A stretch of DNA of 64,000 nucleotides from assembly GCA_963674455.1 (NCBI GenBank), contig CAVMBE010000062.1, positions 103,889 to 167,888 on the forward strand. The letters are read 5' to 3'. Origin of the DNA: Lecanosticta acicola (Eukaryota > Ascomycota > Dothideomycetes > Mycosphaerellales > Mycosphaerellaceae). Positions 55,054-64,000 of this stretch are shown here, one piece after another. The position numbers were made by a program, and so were the translations under genes. The notes below the pieces were generated by a model, which searched no databases, had not been told where the DNA came from, and saw only the letters and a list, made by a program, of their open reading frames with translations. Each line of letters opens with the position of its first letter. The first letter of the stretch is position 1.

Positions 55054-56097
55054 ATGGACTCGTACACGCAGTATCACGCACAGCAACCGTCGGCATATCC
55101 CCACGCGCATACCGGTCCCCAGCAGAACCACGCGAGTCCCGCGATGCAGACACAACAGCAGCCAGGCTATGGGCAGCACCAGCAACCTCCGCAGATGGGT
55201 CATCAACAGATGATGCCTCAGATGGGATACAATCCGGCCGCTTATGGCATGCAACCACCGTATGGGGTATCGCCTTCGCAGGCAGCTGCAATGGCCACCG
55301 CCGCTGCTTCGGGGTATCCTGCCTACTCGATGCCTGATTCGTCCATGCCAGGACCAATGCCCCAAACGTCGCCCCGAATGGGTCAAGTCAAGGCGGACGG
55401 CAACATGCCGAGACCAAGCCCGCAGTCGCCGCGACAGCAGAATCAGATGAACGTGCCAAGCACAATGGCTTCGCAGATGAACATGCCTCCTGCGCAACCT
55501 ATGCCCAGCAGTATCTCACAAATGCCACCAGGGCAGCTACCACAGCATCGTCGAATGTCGCAGTCGATCAATAGCCCCGCCGTGCCCAATCAGCCAGGTC
55601 AACCGCCGATGGGTGCCCCTCCTCGACCTCCGACTCAACCGCAGCAACCTCAAGCTCCTCAAGCACAACCGCCTCATCAGCAATCGCCCGAAGTACCTGT
55701 AGCAGGCGCGAACGAAGAGTCGCCCCTTTACGTAAATGCCAAGCAGTTCCACCGCATACTCAAAAGGCGTATGGCGCGACAGAAGCTGGAAGAGGCTCTT
55801 CGTCTTACCAGCAAAGGTCGCAAGCCCTATCTGCATGAGTCAAGACACAACCACGCCATGCGTCGGCCTCGTGGTCCGGGTGGCCGATTCTTGACTGCTG
55901 AGGAAGTCGCGCAGATGGATGCCAAGAATGGTGAAGACGGCGGGCAAGATTCAACAGGTGATGGTGGCGCCACTGTGAATGGTGCTGGAGCTAAGCGGAA
56001 AGCAGGTAACATGAGCGGCGGCGCGAAGAACGGCATTTCCAAGAAGACCAAGAACGAGGAAAACGGAAACGATGAGGACGAGGATGATGACGGCTGA
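55054..56097 (+). CDS. hapB: CCAAT-binding factor subunit HapB (NF-YA/Hap2)
   Basis: Single coding exon, 347 residues. HapB joins HapC and HapE on CCAAT boxes; with HapX it controls iron use, and it also acts in respiration and redox responses. The N-terminal 210 residues are rich in Gln, Pro, Met and Ser. The conserved core (about 221-282) has the subunit-association helix SPLYVNAKQFHRILKRRMARQKLE and the DNA-binding segment YLHESRHNHAMRRPRGPGGRF. A basic stretch (GAKRKAG ... KNGISKKTKN) near the C-terminus could be a nuclear signal, and the end is acidic (NDEDEDDDG). The start ATG follows TCATC. The upstream region carries CCAAT boxes and leader introns. Confidence 0.96.
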   Translation: MDSYTQYHAQQPSAYPHAHTGPQQNHASPAMQTQQQPGYGQHQQPPQMGHQQMMPQMGYNPAAYGMQPPYGVSPSQAAAMATAAASGYPAYSMPDSSMPGPMPQTSPRMGQVKADGNMPRPSPQSPRQQNQMNVPSTMASQMNMPPAQPMPSSISQMPPGQLPQHRRMSQSINSPAVPNQPGQPPMGAPPRPPTQPQQPQAPQAQPPHQQSPEVPVAGANEESPLYVNAKQFHRILKRRMARQKLEEALRLTSKGRKPYLHESRHNHAMRRPRGPGGRFLTAEEVAQMDAKNGEDGGQDSTGDGGATVNGAGAKRKAGNMSGGAKNGISKKTKNEENGNDEDEDDDG

Positions 56098-56743
56098 GGC
56101 TTCCATCCACGGCATGCCTTACCCTTGTGCAGGACTTCTATTCTTCGGCGGCCAGGATTTTCGCATGCGATGCATGCCGCCATTACTTTTGACCTTGTTG
56201 CGCTTACAATCGAAGTGCAAGCAACATTGATCGATCTCGTTTGTGCAAAGTAGCGTTGGGTGGCGAAAGCGGGACCAGGTTGAGATTGATACCACAACCA
56301 TCGCGATTGATGATTCTATGCAGCGTAGGGACGGGTTAGGAGGAGGGTGCTATGCTCACGCAACATTGGCGTTTTGAGTATCCAGGGGAGAAGGCCATTC
56401 ATTAGGAGATACCCTAGCAGCAGGCTGCGATGCGGCTTGCGTTGATGGATATGACGAGAGGCGTTGTACCAGTACCCAGAACACGCAACTTACAAAACAA
56501 TCTGCCCTTAAGCCACTTTCACATGCTTAATAGGTTCGTTGCTGCGATTGAGCACGTCGAAAGGTTATTTCGAAAACAATAACCTTACGCATGTGAATCG
56601 TGAGCCCGAGCACGTGACAACAATATGCGGAGCTCGGTAGTCTTGGCTTTCGGGCGAGGCACTTCATCCTTTGTGCAGCCCTGACTAGTACTACATCTTG
56701 ATCGCGTCTACTACCACCGCTTCTGCTCGCTGATACTGACAAG
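56098..56743. other. Intergenic hapB to mL54 gene
   Basis: hapB 3' region, then the promoter of the mitochondrial ribosomal protein gene. No gene is supported. Confidence 0.5.
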
Positions 56744-57508
56744 ATGATCTGTCAACGTTGTATGAGACGCCTTGGACGGCCCATTGCTCCCCCGAGAATA
56801 TCCAACGTATCATGTCAGTTCTCTCAAATCGCCCATCAAAGAGCCCAAGCCGTCACGGCACATTCCACAACAGCAACCAACCCACGACCAAACGACAAGC
56901 CCGCAGCGACTTCCAAATCAGCCGCGCAGCCGTTCAGCACACCCGAGACGCCTTCACCACACAATCTTGACCTCCCCATCGATACGAAACGCCAAAGCAA
57001 GGCACCGGTGAAGATCCAATCGAGCGTGCCGGCGGGCACTGTCTTAAAGGGATTGAATTTCATGAAGAATAAGGAGGATCCTGTGGCATTGGATGATAAG
57101 GAATATCCGGACTGGCTGTGGAGTGCTCTGGAGAAGAGCAAGCCCGAGGCAACAGAAGGAGGAGCAGAGGGAGATTTGTTCTGTAAGTCATTCACATCCT
57201 CACACGGGACACCCAACCAGTTGCAAGAATAGACATACTGACTGATATCCTCTCTCAACTTTCCAGCGAAATCCAAGAAACAGCGACGGATAGCCGCCAA
57301 GGCATTGCGAAAACAACAGCTTTTGAATCCGGAATCCCTGGCGCCGAAGGTGCCGCTGTATGAGCAGACGATTGACTTGCCGGCTGGAGATGGGAGTGTG
57401 ACGGGTGCAAAGGACGCGAGACAAGCGAGACAGGAATTGACCAAGGCTATGAGGGAGAAGCGGAGGAGTAAGATCAAGGAGGCCAATTTCTTGAAGGAGA
57501 TGAGTTAG
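56744..57508 (+). CDS. MRPL37: Mitochondrial large ribosomal subunit protein mL54 (yeast Mrpl37)
   Basis: Exons 56744-57182 and 57267-57508 give 226 residues. The 84-nt intron starts GTAAGT and ends TTTCCAG and splits a Ser codon (DLFSKSKKQRR). The protein is part of the mitochondrial 54S subunit. The N-terminus is basic and Ser/Thr/Pro-rich, a likely import presequence plus linker of about 80 residues. The conserved core is VPAGTVLKGLNFMKNKEDPVALDDKEYPDWLWSAL, followed after the intron by RRIAAKALRKQQLLNPESLAPKVP and a basic end (MREKRRSKIKEANFLKEM). YPDWLW is the family hallmark. Confidence 0.93.
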
Positions 57509-58262
57509 AGCGCGAAATGAGGTAGAACAACACCATTGTGGGACACTTATGTCGACGGAAGAGTTGGCCATCTGGGAGCCTCATTTTCAAGCCTTGCCGG
57601 ACTGGACTCGTGTGCCTAAAGTGTGGCACGAGGCATTCGCAACGTCGCGTGGACTGACTCGATCAAGAAACGAAAGTGAACAGGAGAGGATTCCAGTAAA
57701 CAACGCATTCCTATTATCGCACTAGCGTCGAGATCCATTCTCTTGCATCGCTGTCCGCCTGGTCGCTCGGTGTTACACAAAAGCAAAAACAACCCCTTCC
57801 AACTCCAAAAAGCAAAATCTCAGTCTGGTTGTGTGTGTGTCGCCTGCGAGGTCAGCAATTACACGATCGAAAGGGTCTCGGGCTCGACTTACCGCGTCAT
57901 TCTTGTGCCAAAGGCCTTCCAATCGTGGGTTGAGGTTACGATGCGTTCGGTCGTTCGTTCGGTCGTTCGCGTGATTCGGTTCGATTCAATTCGGAATGTT
58001 CGCTCGTATCGCTCGCGGTTCGGTGTGTCGACGCCGGTTGCTGCTCGCTGCAGCTGCTCGCTGCATCTGACCCCGAAGAGCGCCCCAAAACCCCCGAAAA
58101 AAAAAAACAAAAAGGCAAAAACTCAAAAGAGAAAGCCAAAAAAAAAATTCGGTACTTGACCTTTCCGTTCCGCTTTCCATCAGGCTGCTTTGCTCTGGTT
58201 CACTCTGCTGCTGCTGCTGCCGCTGCTGCAGCAAGAGAAGAGAACAAAAAAGGGCAATTGAA
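57509..58262. other. Intergenic between converging genes, low complexity
   Basis: Contains GTTCG and CGGTCGTT repeats (57950-57990), A-rich runs (58097-58107, 58138-58147) and a CTGCTGCTG stretch (58207-58230). This is 3' sequence of both flanking genes; no gene is supported. Confidence 0.5.
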
Positions 58263-59843
58263 TCATCTACCTTGAAAGATGCGTGGCACGTACCACAGGG
58301 CCCGCTCCTCGCGCTTGAGCGTGTCAAAGTCGTAGACACGGCCGAGGAGGAGGTATCCATCGTCCATCACGTCCGTGCTGACTTGGCCCTCTGCGCCCGC
58401 GAGCTGGACTTGCGGGCTATTGCTGTATTCCACGGTCGGGACGGCTTCATCGGTCGGGAGCGAGATACTCCTGTATTCCGAATCCTTATCGCTCTCGTCG
58501 GAGGCGGACGAGGGCATGTTGCCGTCGTCGGAGGTTTCGTCTCCCGCAGCATCGTCTTCCTCCTCGAGAGTTGCCAGGCTTGCGGAGATCGGAATGTCGT
58601 CGTCTTCCCATGGCAGCTGGTTGGTGGCCGTTTGCTTCCGGCCTTTGACGCCCGTGTCGACGAGAAGTTTGTGCAGAGACGACGGGGGATTGGCGGTCTT
58701 GAGGGCCGATTTCATTGCTTTTCCAGGAATATCAACTGCGACAGAGGCCGCTGGTGCCTCGGGCTCCGCGGCTGCTTGGGCGATGTCCGCTGGGACGTGC
58801 TTGGCGTTGATCTCGGCGTTGATCTTGTCGTCGCTCTTGTCGTCGTTCTTGCCATTGTCGACAATCTCCTGCTGGCGTGGGAAAAGGAAGGCCGACATGC
58901 GCTTACACAGAGCACCCAAGAGGCCTGGCTCACCTCCGACTGGCTTCTTGGCTACATTCGATTGACGAAAAGCTTTCATCATGAGAGGCTCATCCCAAAA
59001 CTCCACATCTGCGCGGATGATGGGAATCTCCTTCAGCGGGATACCGACTTTCAGCGGCTGCTTTGCCCGCTTCAATTCGCCCTCTGCGCACTCGAGCGCT
59101 TTCTCGTCATCCTCGAGCATCTTGACAAGGGCTCTGATACGCGCTTTGAGTCGAAGAATGAGGGCCGTCGCGCCAGGCTCGGTCTGCAGGACGGCGCGAA
59201 GGGCGCATTTGACCTTTTCGAGTTGATCCTTGTGCACCGCCATTTCCTTCTGGCGCTCCTCCTTCTCCAACGCGGTCGCTGCCTGGATCCCGAGTGATTC
59301 GTAGTACTCCTCGCTGACGCAAGGCGCAAACGTGTTGGACAGTGTCTTGGCCACGGGGAAGTCTCTGTCGGGCGCGGCGAAGGCCGGATGCACCTTCTGC
59401 ATGGCGCGCATGGCCATCCTCTCCTCCCCATACTCGCGCAGCTGCTCCCGGCGCTTCGCCAGATCCATCGCCCACCAGTCGTCCCCGGTGCTCTCGGGCG
59501 CGTACGCCTCGTGCTGGAAGGGCCTCTCGGGCCCGCCCCAGGTGCGCCGGTCGTCCGTGCGCTCGATACTCTTGAAATCGTGGAACAGCGGCGTGCCGTT
59601 CTCCTGCCATCGCGCTTGTCGGATTTTGCTGGTGATGCTGTTGGAGCGGTGCAGCTGGCGGTCGCTTCGCGTCTTTTGGATGTGCACGTTGCCTTCGTCG
59701 TCGCGCACCCAGAACATGCAGCCTGGGTTGTCCGCCGCCGCTGGCGGTTCTGGCTGAGGCTCTTCTTCGAATTCTTCTTCTTCTGCCGCCTTCTTCTGCT
59801 CCTTCTTCGGAGGATGCACAGGCGCTGGCTCGTCCATTGCCAT
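58263..59843 (-). CDS. Unrecognised coiled-coil protein, 526 residues
   Basis: Single exon on the minus strand, MAMDEPAPVHPPKKEQ to a stop at 58263. The long open frame with even composition supports a real gene. The N-terminus is charged (Glu/Pro/Ala). A middle block around CMFWVRDDEGNVHIQKTRSDRQLHRSNS is Trp/Arg-rich. Residues 180-270 look alpha-helical and coiled-coil (EKEERQKEMAVHKDQLEKVK ... MLEDDEKALECAEGELKRAK). The C-terminal half is acidic and disordered, with a conserved-looking end (DDGYLLLGRVYDFDTLKREERALWYVPRIF). No enzyme motif, signal peptide or membrane segment is seen. I do not recognise the family. Confidence 0.8.
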   Translation of the reverse strand: MAMDEPAPVHPPKKEQKKAAEEEEFEEEPQPEPPAAADNPGCMFWVRDDEGNVHIQKTRSDRQLHRSNSITSKIRQARWQENGTPLFHDFKSIERTDDRRTWGGPERPFQHEAYAPESTGDDWWAMDLAKRREQLREYGEERMAMRAMQKVHPAFAAPDRDFPVAKTLSNTFAPCVSEEYYESLGIQAATALEKEERQKEMAVHKDQLEKVKCALRAVLQTEPGATALILRLKARIRALVKMLEDDEKALECAEGELKRAKQPLKVGIPLKEIPIIRADVEFWDEPLMMKAFRQSNVAKKPVGGEPGLLGALCKRMSAFLFPRQQEIVDNGKNDDKSDDKINAEINAKHVPADIAQAAAEPEAPAASVAVDIPGKAMKSALKTANPPSSLHKLLVDTGVKGRKQTATNQLPWEDDDIPISASLATLEEEDDAAGDETSDDGNMPSSASDESDKDSEYRSISLPTDEAVPTVEYSNSPQVQLAGAEGQVSTDVMDDGYLLLGRVYDFDTLKREERALWYVPRIFQGR

Positions 59844-61355
59844 GGTTGTCGTTGTTGCGGCGGATGTTATGTGTGCGTGCGTGCGTGCGAGTGCGACGCG
59901 GAGGAGACGGAAAGAAAAGAAAAGAAAGGGTGCGAGTGCGAGTGCGGAGGGCGGGTGCGGGTGTGGAAGAGAGGATGAAAGTGTGTTAGTGAAAGTTTGC
60001 TATTGCGATAGTGGTGGTAGTAGTTATGGTAGTGGTAGAAGCGCGCGCGCACGTGAAAAGCAGAGTGAAAAAAGGGGCGGCAATAGATAGCGGCGCAGCA
60101 GCGTTTGTCTTTCAAAGGGTCATATTAGCCACACGCGCAACTTCACTTGCACAACGCTTTTAAACATCTGCAACTGCAATTCACTTCACTTTATATAGGA
60201 CTCGGACTTCACGCGCAACTTTATATGCACTACGCTTTTAAATATCTGCAACTGCAATTCACTTCACTTCACTCTAGAATAGGCATTCGGAGGACTTCAC
60301 GCGCGCGACTTTAGGGATTACAAGAACTCGACATTTCTCCCTAGGCATTCTGGTCTAGCGAAGAAGTTTCTAGCCGCAATACCTGGGACGAGATATGTAC
60401 GTATGTACGTATAGGCTGGGCTAAGCTAAGTAGCGCCACGATTCACGAAGAAGTTCTCCGCCGCGAAAACGCTTGTTCGTAAGCGAGCTATTTTAGAGTA
60501 CCTTCACTTCTTTACTACTTTAACAGAGGCAAAGGCAAGGAAGTGTCGCTTAGAGAGAGAGAGAGAGAATATCCACGATACGAAAACGACGAATATCTGT
60601 AGCGTTTGTTTTTGTTTTCGTTTTCTGCTATACTCATTTCAGACAGGTGCTACACTTCTGTTATAGCTCACTTCACTTCACTTCACTTTAGGAAAGGAGG
60701 GGGAAAAGTTGTTATTGTTTGTGATCGATCACATGCAAGAAGCCCGAGTTACGCTAGCTAGCCGAGGAGGACAAAAGTCTTGGCCTAGATCTATTCCCAA
60801 CTTTGGGCTGGGATTCATAGCACAATCTTTGCGCTAATACTACTACTACGGCGGCGGCGGCGAGACGCACGTAGGCCGTTGGACAGTGAACATTGAACAT
60901 TAATGATAACGTACGAGGAGAGCAGTAATACAGGAGTCATCAAATGTCCGTCCGTTCGTCCGTTCTTCTTCTAAGGAGGTTATTATCTATCTCTGACGAA
61001 TTCCAAAACCCGTTCCTTTCGAAGGACCCAATGCTGCTGCTGCTGCTATTGTCATCTATCTGTTACGAAACGAACAAACAATAACAACAATGGTGCCGTG
61101 AATGCTACCACCCACTTCTTTCTATTTACAAAGATTTAAGACAGGAAAGAGAAGAGGACAAAAGCCACCGCACCGCATAAGTGCTTCCTGCTATTGAGGG
61201 GGGGGGGGGGTATCTTTGTCATGCGCTAGTAAAACATGCTTTTTAATTTTTCTTTCTCTCTCTCTCGGTACTTGGTAGCCACAACACCATGAGAAAGAAA
61301 CAACAACAACAACTTTTGCAACCAACACACACACACACACAATAGCTTTCATCTT
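59844..61355. other. Repeat-rich intergenic, 1.5 kb
   Basis: Between the 5' end of the unrecognised gene and the 3' end of the GH16 gene. It holds a roughly 80-bp direct repeat (60133-60308), CACTT runs near 60662-60690, a GA run (60552-60567), a CGG run (60850-60861), a G12 run (61199-61210) and a CA run (61326-61342). No gene is supported. Confidence 0.5.
60133..60308. repeat. Diverged tandem direct repeat, about 78-88 bp units
   Basis: Units begin ACGCGCAACT at 60133 and 60211, with a partial third from 60299. They share CGCTTTTAAA(C/T)ATCTGCAACTGCAATTCACTTCACTT. Several differences are C-to-T (CTTCACTTGC against TTTATATGC; AAACATC against AAATATC). Confidence 0.8.
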
Positions 61356-62626
61356 TTAGAGCAAGAAGACGGCGAGCGCGAAGCTCAAGAGCGCGCCGCC
61401 GGCCATGATGCTCGTGAAAGCTGCGGCGCCGGTGGAAGATGCGACGGTGGAGGTGGAGGATGGGCCGGATGCGGTGGCGGAGATGGTACCATTACCCCCG
61501 GCAGCCTGGGTGCTGGTGGTAGCGGCTCCCGTGCTGTCGCCGTTGACGGCGGAGATCGAGGCGCTGTTTGTGCTATAAGCAGAGCCGGTGATGGTGGTCG
61601 ACGCGACGACGCCCGTCTGCTCGCTGATGTCGACGACGGTCTGGCTCGAGGTCTTGGTGGAGCCGGTGCTGGAGCCGGTGCTGGAAGAGCTGCAGCCGCT
61701 GCTGCTGGAGATCTTGATGCTGTCGTAGTCGCCGGTCTTGTCGCCGTAGGTGTACTCGCAGGCCGGGTTGTTGTTGGTGATCTCGACCTTCTTGACGTAC
61801 ATCTTGTAGGGAGCGCTGTCCCAGGTGGTGGCACCTCCGGCCCACTCGACGGTGCCGCTGGAGCTGGAGCAGCCACCGCACCAGTTGCCAAGCTAAGAAC
61901 ATGTCAGTGCTGCTCGGGGCCATTCGAGGCGCAGGGCCGGACGAACCTTGAGTCTCATTGGAGTCTGAGGATAGTTGGTGCCGCCGACGGTAAGGGAGTC
62001 ATCGTAGGCGAGGGTGCGCACGACGGTGCCGTCGATGAGCCACTCGATGCGTTCCTTGGTCCAGTCCACGCTGTACGTGTGCCACGTACCCTGGGTGTCG
62101 CTCACATCGTGGTACTCGGCTCGGTCGTAGGCAGTGGTGTTGCCCTTGCCGAACTGTTGGACTACTGTCAGAAAGGTGTTGCAGAGACTCGGCATGCATT
62201 CGAGACACTTACAAAGTCCGACTGGACCTGGCCGTTGCTGCCACCGAGGAACTCCCAGTCGATCTCGTCCAGGTCATCGGACTCGAGGACGATGCTGGAG
62301 ACGATTCCCGTGCCAGGAGCGGCCTTCATGACGATATCGATCCGGCCGAAGAAGATGTAGAAATCGGTCTGGATGGTGGGAGCCTGGTTCTTGTTGGCGA
62401 TGCTGAATACGGCTCCATCGCTGCCGTAGGTGATGTCGGTGTAAGCAGCAGCGCTCCAAGAGGCATTGGCGCTGGATCCTTGGGTGAAATCGGCGCTGTA
62501 GGAGCTTGACGAGAGGCCGGAATCAGCAGAGCAGGTCTTCTCGGTCGGGTTGCAGTCGGTGGACGTCTGGGCGAAAGCGAGAGGAACTGCTGCGGCAAGT
62601 GCCGCGGCAGTAGTGGAGAAACGCAT
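61356..62626 (-). CDS. Crh-type GH16 cell-wall transglycosylase, GPI-anchored
   Basis: Minus-strand exons 62213-62626, 61947-62153 and 61356-61892 give 385 residues. Introns are 59 nt (GTAAGT, AACAG) and 54 nt (GTTCGT, CTTAG), both in phase 0. Crh enzymes cross-link chitin to beta-glucan outside the plasma membrane. A signal peptide (MRFSTTAAALAAAVPLAFA) is followed by a Cys-containing start (DCNPTEKTCSADSG). The GH16 catalytic motif DEIDWEFLG lies near residues 115-123. Substrate-cleft elements are HTYSVDWTKERIEWLIDG and PMRLKLGNWCGG. A Ser/Thr-rich stalk of about 120 residues leads to a hydrophobic GPI signal (IMAGGALLSFALAVFLL). Confidence 0.95.
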
Positions 62627-64000
62627 GCTGATGTCGAGATGCGGTCTGTCGTTGTTCGGTCCTCAGATGCTGCCCGGGAGACGTGGTGTGAAAGGTGTGT
62701 TGCGCTGGGAATGTGGCGGCAAAAGTTTTGGCAAACAAACGGATGAATGTCGAGTAGTAGTGAGTGAGGTGGTCAGTGCAGCGCGACCTCAGGGCAACAA
62801 AGAACCTGAAAGGCTTGTGCGCAGAAGTAGTAAAGGTCGATAGTAGTGTCTCGCGAGAAAGAGGAATCAATAATGATCAATGGGAAAAGGAGTACGTCAA
62901 CGATGGAGCAGATGGAGGGCATAAAGGTATACGCAAGCAAGCCCGTCTCTTCCATCTCCACTGCATCGTCGTGCACTCACCTCGAAGCAGACCCACCGGA
63001 AATATGGATGCAGGTACGCGCTGCTACCGAGCTAGTCGCCTAGTCGCCGTAGTCCATTTCGCGGTTTGGTCTCTGGGAAGAACAGGTGCTGCGCCGCACG
63101 CCGACGATGCGACGCTGTCCGGCGCCCGTTGATTTGCCACGCTGGCGACCACACAGCCGTCGAATACCGGCAACCAAGACCTCCTCTTTCACACTTCCAT
63201 CTTTATCGCTCTCAGTCGCTGCATGCGGAGGCACATGAAACAGTCCTGGTGATGCGGAGAGACAGGAGAAGTTATTAACCGGGCGTATGTATCATGAAGA
63301 TGTTCAGGGCTGAAACAAGCACACACCGGCAAGTCGGGCGCTCATCAGTGGAGCATACAAAGGACGGGCAGAACATTGGATGGAGATGGACTGGAAATGA
63401 CATCGTATCCGTATCGTGGTAGTGACTACTGTCCCTGAGTGGATGGAAGGGAGAGAATGTGCCTCTCGGCACCATGCCCTTCCACAACTCTATTGTGCTA
63501 TTGCTTCCTCCTCACCACACACACACACACACACGTGTCTTCTCAAAGCTTGTCTATATTTGGCCATGTGATTACGACTGCACCTCACCACCTCACCAAG
63601 AAAACTCCAAGATGCGTTGGCCATGGCATGACATGACATGACCGCGAAGCTGTTGTTGAGAAGAATCATCACGAGAGCCAGCGTGCCTCTTGTTGCTTCT
63701 TCTCTTGGCACATCTCCTGTCTCTCATCTCATCCCACCCCATCCCATCTCATCTCAAGCCCCATGCGCAGCTTGCGCTCTGTGCTCCCTTGTATGCTTCT
63801 GTGCTTCGCCGGCTAACAACATTCGCCTGTTCGTCATGCGGCACCCGTCGCCGGCACGCACAACCCAATCTGCGGAGCACATATTGAGACGTCACCGCCT
63901 CTGCCAGCCGTTGCACCGTGTAATTGGGGGGTCCAATATACATAAGGCTCACAGCTGGCTTGTTACATAGATAGCTAGAGCCACATCGCAATTGATTGGG
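62627..64000. other. Right-edge intergenic
   Basis: Upstream region of the GH16 gene followed by unassigned DNA to the window edge. It contains a CA run (63518-63534), a CATGACATGACATGAC repeat (63626-63641) and CATCCCAT-type repeats (63730-63755). No gene is supported on either strand. Confidence 0.5.

Noticed and set aside
58272..59297. Plus-strand open frame of 341 codons
   Set aside because: It is opposite the 526-residue gene; composition is a mirror of the sense strand with no features of its own.
61199..61342. G run and CA run as possible structured RNA
   Set aside because: Simple low-complexity repeats with no paired structure beyond chance.
1..64000. CRISPR array, prophage, operon or secondary-metabolite backbone gene
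   Set aside because: No spaced palindromic repeats, phage genes, PKS, NRPS or terpene synthase motifs were seen; the window is eukaryotic nuclear DNA.

Overview
This is a eukaryotic nuclear window from a filamentous ascomycete (Pezizomycotina). Dothideomycetes is my best guess, from overall resemblance only. The evidence is short introns (mostly 43-106 nt) with GT..AG ends and CTAAC/CTGAC-type branch points, compact gene spacing, and typical Pezizomycotina families: HapB, a Ste11-like HMG-box factor, sedolisin, Crh-type GH16, GPI-anchored phospholipase B and Rtt107/Brc1. I rebuilt exon structures by eye from splice signals, reading frame and remembered family conservation. Every join stays in frame, but none has been checked against transcripts.

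Layout. 0-10 kb: a partial C-terminus at the left edge, a secreted phospholipase B, a LisH/WD40 protein and an AIM9/APH-like kinase-fold protein, then a gene-poor stretch with a decayed AT-rich relic. 10-17 kb: an HMG-box regulator with a 2.4 kb upstream region, and the divergent pair ACL4 (Rpl4 chaperone) and GIR2 (RWD protein). 17-25 kb: a six-BRCT Rtt107/Brc1 scaffold; a peroxisomal (SKL-ending) alpha/beta hydrolase divergent from a Baeyer-Villiger monooxygenase; a conserved unknown protein; and ESCRT-II VPS25. 26-39 kb: housekeeping genes PRP40, RLI1 (ABCE1), CHD1 and LSM8. 39-48 kb: an HpcH/HpaI aldolase, an unexplained 1.9 kb stretch with splice-like signals on the minus strand, a Nit2-type amidase, a class 1A dihydroorotate dehydrogenase, an intron-containing tRNA-Ser(AGA), an AT-rich relic and a six-exon sedolisin. 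48-64 kb: an ALKBH2/3-like demethylase divergent from RAD17, hapB with a long leader that seems to hold two introns, mitochondrial ribosomal protein mL54, an unrecognised coiled-coil protein, and a Crh-type cell-wall transglycosylase.

The window is mostly conserved core genome. There is no NRPS/PKS cluster, intact transposon or CRISPR array. The most interesting points are local: the CCAAT boxes and leader introns of hapB (its product binds CCAAT), the monooxygenase/peroxisomal hydrolase pair, the ALKB/RAD17 shared promoter, the tight VPS25/unknown tandem pair, the class 1A DHODH, and the possible spliced minus-strand transcript at 40.4-41.7 kb.
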